From: Streptomyces sp. NRRL WC-3618
GTDB taxonomy: Bacteria > Actinomycetota > Actinomycetes > Streptomycetales > Streptomycetaceae
Reading direction: 5' to 3'
DNA length: 19,441 nucleotides
Assembly: GCF_001280005.1 (NCBI RefSeq)
Contig: NZ_LGDW01000057.1
Span: forward strand, 1 to 19,441
Positions within the stretch are counted from its first letter, which is position 1, and each line of letters begins with the position of its first letter. The position numbers and the translations under genes were made by a program. A model generated the notes under the pieces. That model had not been told where the DNA came from. It worked only from the letters and a program-made list of their open reading frames with translations, and did no database searches. This document shows, in pieces, positions 1-9,360 of this stretch.

Positions 1-16
1 GTGGGAGCGCTCCCAC
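1..16. promoter_or_regulatory. CebR-type operator (LacI-family palindrome)
   Basis: GTGGGAGCGCTCCCAC is a perfect 16-bp palindrome. Its 14-bp core TGGGAGCGCTCCCA is the published operator of CebR, the Streptomyces LacI-family repressor that responds to cellobiose. It lies about 15 bases downstream (leftward) of a -10-like hexamer on the minus strand, where a repressor would block transcription initiation or early elongation. The regulated gene would be read leftwards and is outside the window. The match is seen directly; the regulator's identity is inferred. Confidence 0.75.
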
Positions 17-30
17 CTCACTCCTTGTCG

Positions 31-59
31 AAGCTAGCGCCACAAGGTGAAGATGTAAA
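31..59 (-). promoter_or_regulatory. Candidate leftward promoter next to the CebR box
   Basis: On the minus strand, TTTACA (54-59) and TAGCTT (31-36) are separated by 17 bases. This fits the Streptomyces housekeeping pattern TTGACA-N17-TAGNNT with small deviations. The expected start point falls at about 23-25, just before the palindrome at 1-16, which supports a repressible leftward promoter. It was identified by eye only. Confidence 0.45.
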
Positions 60-127
60 CGCCTGACGCACGGCTCCCACGGTCGCGGTGCGCCGCCCAC
101 GCGGACCGGGTGCGTCGCACACAGCAC

Positions 128-161
128 AGGGCCGCACCCCCGCCACCGGGGATGCGGCCCT
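128..161 (-). terminator. Hairpin terminator downstream of acnA
   Basis: AGGGCCGCA (128-136) pairs with TGCGGCCCT (153-161), and CCCC pairs with GGGG inside it. The result is a long GC-rich stem about 20 bases beyond the aconitase stop codon. There is no clear U tract, which is common for streptomycete terminators. It could also stop readthrough into the leftward gene beyond position 1. Confidence 0.7.
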
Positions 162-181
162 CAACCGCCTTACCGAGCCGC

Positions 182-2995
<2,814 letters not shown>

Positions 2996-3005
2996 GTGGC
3001 ACAGA

Positions 3006-3024
3006 TATCTCGATGTCGAGATAA
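3006..3024. promoter_or_regulatory. 18-bp palindromic operator, acnA side
   Basis: TATCTCGATGTCGAGATA (3006-3023) is an inverted repeat with 8-bp perfect arms and a 2-base centre. It is followed by AC, giving the extended form ATCTC-N6-GAGATAAC. The same arms, spacing and following bases recur at 3342-3360. It is probably a binding site for a dimeric regulator acting on acnA, which starts about 107 bases away, or on the rightward DUF4236 gene. Confidence 0.55.
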
Positions 3025-3108
3025 CTCTAGTGCATGGGTGGCGAATGGTCATGCCCGGCCGCGGTGTGATGTGGCCATCACCGCGCCGATCCGGGGTAAC
3101 CGACCTCT

Positions 3109-3306
3109 ATGCCTCTCACCTTCCGCAAGAGCTTCCGGATCCTTCCCGGCGTGCGCCTGAACATCAACAAGGGCTCCTGGTCGATCACGACCGGCGGCGC
3201 CCACGGGCCGCGCCACACGCACAGCAGTACGGGGCGCCGTACGACGTCGATGGATCTGCCGGGACCCTTCGGGTGGCGCCGCACCCGTTCCGCCAAGCGC
3301 CGCTGA
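3109..3306 (+). CDS. DUF4236 domain small protein
   Basis: This is a 65-aa basic protein. The N-terminus FRKSFRILPGVRLNINKGSW, followed by a Gly/Arg/Thr-rich stretch with RRTTSMDLPG, is the signature of DUF4236, a small domain of unknown function that is often found alone in actinobacteria. No signal peptide or membrane segment is visible. There is no Shine-Dalgarno sequence. Instead TAACCG lies 6 bases before the ATG, which would fit leaderless transcription. It sits between two copies of a palindromic operator and 64 bases before the XRE-MurA gene on the same strand, so co-regulation is plausible. Function is unknown. Confidence 0.75.
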   Translation: MPLTFRKSFRILPGVRLNINKGSWSITTGGAHGPRHTHSSTGRRTTSMDLPGPFGWRRTRSAKRR

Positions 3307-3341
3307 CGGTACGTCACCCGCACGGAGTTCCCAGAAGGCGC

Positions 3342-3360
3342 CATCTCATATCTGAGATAA
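3342..3360. promoter_or_regulatory. Second copy of the palindromic operator, at the XRE-MurA start
   Basis: CATCTCATATCTGAGATAA keeps the NATCTC-N6-GAGATAA layout of the 3006-3024 site, with inverted arms ATCTCA/TGAGAT. It ends 10 bases before the ATG at 3371 and overlaps the -10-like TAACCT. A protein bound here would probably repress the XRE-MurA gene. Autoregulation by that gene's own helix-turn-helix is the simplest guess. Confidence 0.55.
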
Positions 3361-3370
3361 CCTCGACCTC

Positions 3371-4900
3371 ATGGCAGACGACTACCTCGTACGTATCGGC
3401 AAGCTCATCCGTGACGCCCGCCAGCACCGAGGCTGGACACAGACACAGCTCGCCGAGGCGCTCGGCACCAGCCAGAGCGCGGTCAACCGCATCGAGCGCG
3501 GCAATCAGAACATCAGCCTTGAGATGATCGCTCGAATCGGTGAAGCCCTCGACAGCGAGATCGTCTCGCTGGGATACGCGGGACCGATGCACCTGCGCGT
3601 GGTCGGCGGTCGTCGGCTGTCCGGCGCCATCGACGTCAAGACCAGCAAGAACGCCTGTGTCGCCCTGCTGTGCGCCTCGCTCCTCAACAAGGGGCGCACG
3701 GTGCTGCGCCGGGTCGCCCGCATCGAAGAGGTGTACCGCCTGATGGAGGTGCTCAACTCGATCGGCGTACGGACGCGGTGGATCAACGACGGCGTGGACC
3801 TGGAGATCGTGCCGCCGGCCGAGCTGGACATGGCGGCCATCGACGCCCAGGCCGCCCGCCGGACCCGCTCGATCATCATGTTCCTCGGCCCCCTGCTGCA
3901 CCGCATGGACAGCTTCCGGCTGCCGTACGCGGGCGGCTGCGACCTCGGCACCAGGACCATCGAGCCGCACATGATCGCGCTGCGCCGGTTCGGGCTCGAC
4001 ATCGCGGCGACGGAGGGGCTCTACCACGCCCGCGTCGACCGTTCCGTCTCCCCCGGGCGCCCGATCGTGCTGACCGAGCGCGGCGACACCGTCACCGAGA
4101 ACGCGCTGCTCGCCGCCGCCCGGCACGACGGTACGACCGTCATCCGCAACGCGTCCTCCAACTACATGGTCCAGGACCTGTGCTTCTTCCTGGAGGCGCT
4201 GGGCGTACGGATCGAGGGCGTCGGCACGACGACGCTCACCGTGCACGGCGTACCGACCATCGACGTCGACGTGGACTACTCACCCTCCGAGGACCCGGTC
4301 GAGGCGATGAGCCTGCTGACGGCGGCGGTCGTCACGGAGTCCGAGCTGACCGTGCGCCGGGTGCCGATCGAGTTCCTGGAGATCGAGCTGGCGGTCCTGG
4401 AGGAGATGGGACTCGATCACGACCGTACGCCGGAGTACTTCGCGGACAACGGCCGTACGCGACTGGTCGACCTGACCGTCCGGCCCTCCAAGTTGGAGGC
4501 GCCGATCGACAAGATCCACCCGATGCCGTTCCCGGGCCTGAACATCGACAACGTGCCGTTCTTCGCGGCCATCGCGGCCTCCGCCCAGGGCCAGACGCTC
4601 ATCCACGACTGGGTCTACGACAACCGCGCGATCTACCTGACCGACCTGAACCGCCTCGGCGGACGCCTCCAGCTTCTCGACCCGCACCGGGTACTGGTCG
4701 AGGGCCCGACCCGCTGGCGAGCGGCCGAGATGATGTGCCCGCCCGCGCTGCGCCCGGCGGTGGTGGTCCTGCTGGCGATGATGTCGGCGGAGGGCACGTC
4801 CGTACTGCGCAACGTGTACGTCATCAACCGGGGGTACGAGGATCTGGCGGAGCGGCTGAACTCGGTGGGGGCGCAGATCGAGATCTTCCGGGACATCTGA
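3371..4900 (+). CDS. XRE helix-turn-helix fused to MurA-like enolpyruvyl transferase
   Basis: A 509-aa protein. Residues 8-62 form an XRE (Cro/CI) DNA-binding domain (WTQTQLAEALGTSQSAVNRIERG). Residues about 73-509 form a complete EPSP/MurA-type enolpyruvyl transferase fold. Family active-site positions are retained: K93-N94 (SKNA), the PEP-binding Cys190 in the loop GGCDLGTR (Cys115 in E. coli MurA, the fosfomycin target), D393 in NIDN (Asp305 in MurA) and R488 in INRGYE (Arg397). MurA transfers enolpyruvate from PEP to UDP-GlcNAc, the first committed step of peptidoglycan synthesis. This is a second, regulator-linked paralogue of the type annotated next to aconitase in S. coelicolor (SCO5998, from memory). 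It may be an enzyme, a metabolite-sensing transcription factor, or both. No Shine-Dalgarno sequence precedes the ATG; a -10-like TAACCT lies 7 bases upstream, suggesting a leaderless mRNA. An operator-like palindrome abuts the start. Confidence 0.9.
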   Translation: MADDYLVRIGKLIRDARQHRGWTQTQLAEALGTSQSAVNRIERGNQNISLEMIARIGEALDSEIVSLGYAGPMHLRVVGGRRLSGAIDVKTSKNACVALLCASLLNKGRTVLRRVARIEEVYRLMEVLNSIGVRTRWINDGVDLEIVPPAELDMAAIDAQAARRTRSIIMFLGPLLHRMDSFRLPYAGGCDLGTRTIEPHMIALRRFGLDIAATEGLYHARVDRSVSPGRPIVLTERGDTVTENALLAAARHDGTTVIRNASSNYMVQDLCFFLEALGVRIEGVGTTTLTVHGVPTIDVDVDYSPSEDPVEAMSLLTAAVVTESELTVRRVPIEFLEIELAVLEEMGLDHDRTPEYFADNGRTRLVDLTVRPSKLEAPIDKIHPMPFPGLNIDNVPFFAAIAASAQGQTLIHDWVYDNRAIYLTDLNRLGGRLQLLDPHRVLVEGPTRWRAAEMMCPPALRPAVVVLLAMMSAEGTSVLRNVYVINRGYEDLAERLNSVGAQIEIFRDI

Positions 4901-4906
4901 ACGGAC

Positions 4907-4967
4907 GATGCCGCCGCACCCTGTCTGACCTGTATGAATGCGGCACAGGGAGGAGTGCGGCGGCATC
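4907..4967 (+). terminator. Long hairpin after the XRE-MurA gene
   Basis: GATGCCGCCGCA (4907-4918) pairs perfectly with TGCGGCGGCATC (4956-4967). CCCTGT (4919-4924) pairs with ACAGGG (4945-4950), leaving a 5-base bulge and a 20-base loop. It begins 6 bases after the XRE-MurA stop codon, so it is probably the terminator for that gene and for the convergent integrase remnant. It also marks the left limit of the mobile-element remnant. Confidence 0.65.
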
Positions 4968-4969
4968 TG

Positions 4970-4988
4970 TGGGACTTCTCTGGGACTT
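4970..4988. repeat. Direct repeat TGGGACTT x2, candidate integrase site
   Basis: TGGGACTT occurs at 4970-4977 and 4981-4988, 11 bp apart, about one helical turn. It lies between the terminator hairpin and the 3' end of the integrase gene. Phase-matched short direct repeats beside int are typical of integrase arm-type sites or att cores. No second copy of the flanking sequence was noticed elsewhere in the window, so an attL assignment is tentative. Confidence 0.35.
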
Positions 4989-5022
4989 TGGGCCAGGACC
5001 GGGCTTCTGCCGGTCGGCCGGG

Positions 5023-6266
5023 CTACGCGAAGACCGCGTCGATGGCGGTGCTGCCGCGCGCACCGGCGCGGGGCAGGAAGGGCGCGTACTTCCGCAGCGT
5101 GAACCCGGGGTCCGAGTGGCCGAGCCACCGGGCCGGGGACACGACCGACTCGCCGGCCTCCAGTTGCTCGGAGGCGTAGAAGTGGCGGAGCGCATGGTAG
5201 CCGTGTTCTCGGGACGGCTCCCATACTCGGGCCCCGTCCAGGGCGCTCTCCTCCAGCGTGGCGATCACGCCAGCCCCGTCCAGGGCCGGCTTCCAGACGT
5301 AGGAGTTGAAGAAGTTCCGGTTGATCGCCTTGCGTTCGCGCCCGCACCAGGAGGTTGTACGTCCTCGGCCGCCGGTGCTTGGCCTCCACCGGCGTCTCGG
5401 CCGGGCGCGGGTCGTCCCACGCCATCGTGACCGGCACGGGTTCGAAGACCTCCATGTGCTGTCGTATGGCCTTGGCCACGCTTGAGGGCAGGGGCACGTC
5501 GCGGACCGCGGCCCTTGGGGAGCGCGAAGCACAGCTTCGTCCGCACCATCTTGATCTGGCGCCGGACGTGGACGACTTCCGTGTCGAAGTCGACGTCCTC
5601 AATGGACAGGCCGAACGCCTCTCCCTGCCGGAGTCCGAGGCCGGCTCCGATCTCGACGAGGACGCGATAGCGCTCGGACAGACTTGCCCGGACCGCCAGG
5701 ACCCGGTCGGGCGGCCACGCCTCGACCCTGCCGGGCGCGGCTGCCGGAGGGCGGACCGTGCTTGCGCGACAGGGGTTGCGTGCGAGACTGCGGTCTTCGA
5801 CGGCGGCCTGGAGCACGCCCGACAGCGTCGCCCAGACGAGACGGATCGACGTAGGGCCGAGGTCCTTCTCCAGCCGCTTCTTCCAGCCCCGCAACGCCCC
5901 CGTTCCGACGCTGGTCAGCGGCAGCGCACCGAGGTGCGGGACGATGTGCCGACGGACCCGCTGCTCGATGCGCTCGAGAGTGGACGGGTCGCCGCTCTGG
6001 GTGGGCCACCAGTGGGTCGCGATGTAGTCCTTGAGGGAGATGGCTCCGTCGCGTGGATCGACGAACTCGCCTCGGCGGGCGTCGGTCTGGGCCTGGGCGA
6101 GCCAGGTCTTGGCATCCTGGAGTGCGTCGAAGGACCGGTCCTTGACAGCGGGGATGCCCTTGACGCGGTAGCGGGTGCACTTGCCGTACATGGCCGTGCG
6201 CTCGCGTTTACCGGTCTTGATGTTGGGTCGCTTCTTGAGCCATCGGTCTTCTGTGTAGCCGGCCAG
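5023..6266 (-). pseudogene. int: Tyrosine integrase, two frameshifts
   Basis: A site-specific integrase of the phage/AICE tyrosine recombinase family, broken by two apparent 1-base insertions. The reading frame changes near 5506-5516 and again near 5336-5343. Removing one base at each restores a 413-codon gene, a usual length for the family. The N-terminus has the arm-binding region (YTEDRWLKKRPN...GIPAVKDRSFD). A core-binding SAM-like domain follows, then the catalytic Arg in GLGLRQGE, HALRH, the GHSDP region and the nucleophile Tyr in FTLRKY, spread over three frames. The upstream coding sequence reaches a CTG at 6266 with AAGGAG 6 bases before it, so CTG is the likely start; the first ATG is only at 6191. 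It follows the excisionase gene closely on the same strand. It is probably non-functional unless the indels are sequencing errors. Confidence 0.85.
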
Positions 6267-6318
6267 GTGGAGCTCCTTGAAGAAGGAGGCAGATGCGGCG
6301 CTCTAGGACGCGAGGGCG

Positions 6319-6600
6319 TCAGGTGCCTGGGATGCAGGCGCCCTGCTGCTGGGGTGCGGTACTCAGTGGGCTCAGCGCCGTGTTGGAGCGGGAGTCGGCC
6401 TGCTCCTGTTCGCGGATCCAGCTGTCGAGGGCTTCGCATCGGTACATGACACGGCCGCGAGGACCCATCCGGAAGCTCGGCGGGCCCTGCCGCCTGTGCC
6501 GCCAGACGTAGAGCGTGTGAGGTGAGAGGCCGAGGTATTCGGCGGCGTCCTTGACAGTCAGGAAGGCCGCGGCAGAGGCGAGCTGAGAGTGCACGGGCAT
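6319..6600 (-). CDS. xis: Excisionase-like helix-turn-helix protein
   Basis: A 93-aa protein with a MerR/AlpA-type winged helix (HTH_17) at residues about 14-65: FLTVKDAAEYLGLSPHTLYVWRHRRQGPPSFRMG, then VMYRCEALDSWIREQE. This is the standard excisionase or small DNA-binding protein encoded just upstream of int in streptomycete integrative elements, where it directs excision and may regulate int. Its stop codon is 52 bases from the integrase CTG. The C-terminal 25 residues are low-complexity. I chose the ATG at 6600 because family similarity starts shortly after it; an upstream in-frame ATG at 6708 would add 36 residues that do not look like the family. The ribosome-binding site is weak. No rep, tra or repressor gene of an element was found beside it. 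Confidence 0.8.
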   Translation of the reverse strand: MPVHSQLASAAAFLTVKDAAEYLGLSPHTLYVWRHRRQGPPSFRMGPRGRVMYRCEALDSWIREQEQADSRSNTALSPLSTAPQQQGACIPGT

Positions 6601-6711
6601 GAGAACTTTCTGCGAGATACGAGCGAGGGCCCCGAGCGGGAGGAGAGGGCCGGGTTCCCCTCTCCCTCGGGATCCTGCGAGGGAGCGGCGCGGACGAGTC
6701 GTCACCACGGG

Positions 6712-7376
6712 GATATCGGCTCGCTCGTGGCGATCGTGGGCCTGGCGGTGGCGGTGTGGTCGGCATCCGGCTACGTCGCGGCCTTCATCCGTACCGCCAA
6801 CGCCGTGTATGACACGCCGGAGGGACGCCCGGTGTGGAAGGTGCTGCCCGTCCGTCTCGGGGTGACGGTGGCGCTGCTCATCCTGGCGGTGGTCAGCGCA
6901 CTGATCGTGGTGTTCACCGGCGGCTTGGCCCGCCAGGCGGGTGCTGCTCTGGGTGTCGGGGACACGGCGCTGACGGTGTGGTCGATCGCGAAGTGGCCGG
7001 TGCTGGTCGTGCTGGTCACGATCATGATCGCGCTTCTGCTCTGGACGACACCGAACGTGAAGGGCCGCGGCTTCAGGTGGGTCACCCCGGGCAGTTTCCT
7101 GGCCCTGGTGATCTGGGTGATTGCCTCGGCGGGTTCGCGTTCCACGTGGCGAACTTCGCCTCCTACAACAAGACCTACGGCACCCTCGCCGGGGTGATCG
7201 TCTTCCTGGTGTGGCTGTGGATCAGCAACATCGCGATCCTGCTCGGTCTGGAGTTCGACGCGGAGATGGCCCGCCAACGCGCCGTCGCCGGGGGTCTGCC
7301 CGAGGAGGAAGAGCCCTATGTCCCGCCCCGCGACACCCGTACGTGGAGCGAGGAAGACCGGCGCCGCCTCGAATGA
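6712..7376 (+). pseudogene. YihY/BrkB-family membrane protein, 5'-truncated and frameshifted
   Basis: The C-terminal part of a YihY/BrkB (formerly RNase BN) family inner-membrane protein. Homology starts abruptly near 6712 (GSLVAIVGLAVAVWSASGYV), so the N-terminal third with the first membrane segments is missing. At least four hydrophobic segments remain, followed by YNKTYGTLAGVIVFLVWLWI and a charged cytoplasmic tail. Around 7128-7133 a single-base loss in a G run switches frame; restoring it joins VIWVIASAG to FAFHVANFASYNKTYG and gives 221 continuous codons ending at 7376. The truncation point lies about 110 bases from the excisionase start, suggesting that insertion or deletion at the mobile-element edge removed the 5' end. 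It is head of the envelope cluster to the right, where intact homologues are often found. Confidence 0.8.
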
Positions 7377-7431
7377 GGTAATTGCCGAGGTCATCGAGTT
7401 AGGCGCTGCTCAGGACGGGAAGTCGCAGGTC

Positions 7432-7977
7432 ATGAGAGTGCTGGCGGATCTTCGTGAGGGTGACCACCGGTTGACGTGGTGGGCGGCGTCGTGGCCGTCG
7501 ACCTGCGTACGCCGGGTGCTGCCGGCGGTGGAGGAGAGTGCCGAGCACACCAAGCTGTGGTGGGGTTGCGCTGTGGCCCTGTCCGCCACCGGGTGGCGGG
7601 GGCGCAGGGCCGCGACCGCCGGCCTGGCGAGCATGGCCGTCGCGGAACTGGCCTCCAACTGTGTCCTCAAGCAGATGTGGCATCGGCGCCGGCCGCCGAA
7701 GGAATGGATCTCGCATCAGGAGGTCCATGACCGTCCCGACTCCTCGTCCTTCCCCTCCGGGCACACCGCCGCGGGTGTGGCGTTCAGCGCCTCAGTGGCA
7801 ATGGTGTGGCCGTGGGCGGGCGCGGTGTGTGCCGTGCCGGCCGTCATGGTGGCCGCCGAACGCGTGCACACGGGCGCCCACTACCCCTCCGATGTCGCCG
7901 TCGGCACCGCGACCGGTCTGGCCGCAGCCGCCCTGGTACATCGTGCTCCCCGACTGGCCCGGCGCTTGCTGCTGTGA
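7432..7977 (+). CDS. PAP2-family membrane phosphatase
   Basis: A 181-aa membrane protein of the PAP2 (type 2 phosphatidic acid phosphatase) superfamily, likely to dephosphorylate a lipid phosphate or undecaprenyl pyrophosphate on the outer face of the membrane. The three phosphatase motifs are present: K80-x6-R87-P88, P108-S109-G110-H111, and R144-x5-H150-x3-D154, in which the usual Ser before Arg is Glu. About four or five hydrophobic segments surround them. I chose the ATG at 7432 (MRVLADLREGDHRLT) because the family-like sequence begins there; an in-frame ATG at 7318 overlaps the preceding YihY remnant and adds unrelated residues. The ribosome-binding site is weak (GGGAAG). It lies 56 bases after the YihY stop codon and upstream of the holin-X/DUF3618/DUF4235 genes. 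Confidence 0.85.
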   Translation: MRVLADLREGDHRLTWWAASWPSTCVRRVLPAVEESAEHTKLWWGCAVALSATGWRGRRAATAGLASMAVAELASNCVLKQMWHRRRPPKEWISHQEVHDRPDSSSFPSGHTAAGVAFSASVAMVWPWAGAVCAVPAVMVAAERVHTGAHYPSDVAVGTATGLAAAALVHRAPRLARRLLL

Positions 7978-8009
7978 CAGCCACAAGCCACGGAAACCGC
8001 AGGTCCCCT

Positions 8010-8034
8010 GGATGGTATGTCCGCTTCCGGGTAC
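8010..8034 (+). promoter_or_regulatory. SigB-type promoter candidate for the envelope operon
   Basis: GGAT (8010-8013), 15 bases, then GGGTAC (8029-8034) fits the S. coelicolor SigB consensus GNNT-N14-16-GGGTAY. It ends 89 bases before the holin-X ATG. The GGGTAC is embedded in the palindrome CCGGGTACCCGG (8027-8038), so it could instead be a protein-binding site. The genes downstream belong to families often linked to osmotic or envelope stress, which fits SigB control. Confidence 0.45.
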
Positions 8035-8123
8035 CCGGGCACTGCCATGCCTCGGTCCACGGGCCGACGCCTCCATCCAGGGCAAGGACTACTACCGGCA
8101 GCTGAGAAGGGCGGCAATCCATC

Positions 8124-8543
8124 ATGAGTAATCAGGATTCCCACCGCGGCCCGAGCGGCTCGCAGGAGCCGGTGGGCGATCTGGTCCAGCGGGCGTCCCA
8201 GCAGCTGACGGAGCTGGTACGCGGGGAGATGCGGCTTGCGCAGGCGGAGATGAAGGAGAAGGGCAAGCGGTACGGCAAGGGCGGCGGCCTGTTCGGCGGG
8301 GCCGGTCTGGTCGGCTTCCTGACGGCGCAGGCTCTGGTCGCCACCGCCATCGCGGCGCTGGCTGTTCCGCTGCCGGTGTGGGCCGCGGCCCTGATCGTTA
8401 CCGCCGTCCTCGGCGTGATCACCGCCGTTTTGGCCCTGACGGGCAAGAAGGAGGTCAGCCAGGCGGCACCGCCGGCGCCGCAGCAGACCATCGACAACGT
8501 CAAGGCCGATGTGGCCGAGATCAAGGAGAGTGCACAGCGATGA
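8124..8543 (+). CDS. Phage holin family protein (DUF1469, actinobacterial holin-X)
   Basis: A 139-aa protein with an amphipathic, charged N-terminal half (residues 18-50, VGDLVQRASQQLTELVRGEMRLAQAEM), two adjacent hydrophobic helices (about 55-75 and 80-105) and a charged C-terminal tail. This matches DUF1469, the actinobacterial holin-X or phage-holin superfamily III architecture. Despite the name it is chromosomal and not known to lyse cells; it is usually encoded with DUF3618 and DUF4235 proteins. Its stop codon overlaps the next ATG (ATGA at 8540-8543), which indicates translational coupling. A SigB-like promoter lies upstream. The molecular role is unknown; membrane association is clear. 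Confidence 0.85.
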   Translation: MSNQDSHRGPSGSQEPVGDLVQRASQQLTELVRGEMRLAQAEMKEKGKRYGKGGGLFGGAGLVGFLTAQALVATAIAALAVPLPVWAAALIVTAVLGVITAVLALTGKKEVSQAAPPAPQQTIDNVKADVAEIKESAQR

Positions 8544-9001
8544 CCCAGCCGCACGAAGAGCCCACCGCAGCCAGCCCCGAGCAGTTGCGCGAGCAGGTCG
8601 AGCAGACCCGCCAGGAGCTGGGGGAGACAGTGGAGGAACTGACCGCCAGGACGGACGTCAAGGCTCGCGCGCAGGAGAAGGCGACCGCGCTCAAGGAGCA
8701 GACGGGCGCCAAGGCTGCCGAGCTGACCGGGCAGGTCAAGGTAAAGGCTGCCGAGGCTGCGCATCTGGTGCAGGACAAGCTGCCCGACCCGGTCAAGGAC
8801 AAGGCCACCGCAGCCGCCGACCAGCTGAAGGCCAAGGCCGGACAGGCCGGTCAGGTGTGGCAGGACAAGGCACCCGAACCGGTCCGCGCCAAGGCCCATC
8901 AGGGCGCCGAGGTCGCCCGCGACAACCGCGCCGTGCTGATCGTGGCCGGCGGCGTGGCGCTGGCCGCGTGGCTGCTGCTGCGCCGCCGTGGCAGGAGGTA
9001 A
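8540..9001 (+). CDS. DUF3618 membrane-anchored coiled-coil protein
   Basis: A 153-aa protein. The N-terminus SPEQLREQVEQTRQELGETVEELTARTDVKARAQEK is the DUF3618 signature. A long, highly charged helical region follows with repeated Lys-Ala-rich units (AAELTGQVKVKAAEAAHLVQ, PDPVKDKATAAADQLKAKAG, PEPVRAKAHQGAEVA), likely a coiled coil or amphipathic helix. A single C-terminal membrane segment (VLIVAGGVALAAWLLL) ends in RRRGRR, giving a C-terminal anchor. Repeats of this kind resemble LEA-like stress proteins, but the comparison is only by composition. It overlaps the upstream holin-X gene by 4 bases and is followed 2 bases later by DUF4235, so the three are one operon. Confidence 0.85.
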   Translation: MTQPHEEPTAASPEQLREQVEQTRQELGETVEELTARTDVKARAQEKATALKEQTGAKAAELTGQVKVKAAEAAHLVQDKLPDPVKDKATAAADQLKAKAGQAGQVWQDKAPEPVRAKAHQGAEVARDNRAVLIVAGGVALAAWLLLRRRGRR

Positions 9002-9003
9002 CC

Positions 9004-9270
9004 GTGAAGGCATCGAAAGTCGCCTACAAACCGGTCGGCCTGGCACTCGGCGCGCTCAGCGGCGTGCTGGCCGGCGGGCTGTTCAAGCAGGTGTGGAAGA
9101 AGCTCGGCCATGACGAGGACGCCCCTGACGCCACCGACGAGGACCGCACCTGGCAGGAGGTCCTGCTCGCCGCAACCCTGCAGGGCGCGATCTTCGCCGG
9201 GGTCAAGGCCGCCGTCGACCGCGCAGGAGCCGCCGGCACCCGCCGCCTGACCGGGACCTGGCCCGGCTGA
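9004..9270 (+). CDS. DUF4235 membrane protein
   Basis: An 88-aa protein starting at GTG with an excellent ribosome-binding site (AGGAGGT, 5 bases before the start) inside the end of the preceding gene. It has two hydrophobic segments: VGLALGALSGVLAGGLFKQVW near the N-terminus and VLLAATLQGAIFAGVKAAVD near the C-terminus. A short acidic loop (HDEDAPDATDEDRTWQE) separates them. This is the DUF4235 pattern, a small actinobacterial membrane protein found with DUF3618 and holin-X proteins. No enzymatic motif is visible; a structural or stress-related envelope role is inferred from the company it keeps. Confidence 0.85.
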   Translation: MKASKVAYKPVGLALGALSGVLAGGLFKQVWKKLGHDEDAPDATDEDRTWQEVLLAATLQGAIFAGVKAAVDRAGAAGTRRLTGTWPG

Positions 9271-9280
9271 TCCACCTGTC

Positions 9281-9295
9281 GGCGGGCGCCCCGCC
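9281..9295 (+). terminator. Small hairpin after the DUF4235 gene
   Basis: GGCGGG (9281-9286) and CCCGCC (9290-9295) form a 6-bp GC stem with a 3-base loop, 11 bases after the DUF4235 stop codon. There is no U tract. It may be a weak terminator or attenuator between DUF4235 and the small gene at 9361. Confidence 0.3.
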
Positions 9296-9360
9296 CTCCC
9301 GGGTGCCGCGCACCGCCGGAGGTAGCACTCCCAGCTGGCCCGCAACGGTGAGAGGAATCC

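Noticed and set aside
3314..4246. Long minus-strand frame opposite the XRE-MurA gene
   Set aside because: Low-complexity antisense frame; the plus-strand protein has full domain homology.
3670..5430. 586-codon plus-strand frame overlapping XRE-MurA and the integrase
   Set aside because: Arg/Pro/Gly-rich out-of-frame shadow crossing two unrelated genes.
4280..5602. 440-codon minus-strand frame
   Set aside because: Only its first part (about 5340-5515) is real, as the middle segment of the frameshifted integrase; the remainder is antisense to XRE-MurA.
8124..8543. True prophage holin
   Set aside because: The holin-X/DUF1469 name suggests phage, but there is no endolysin or structural gene nearby, and the DUF3618/DUF4235 neighbours are the usual chromosomal company.
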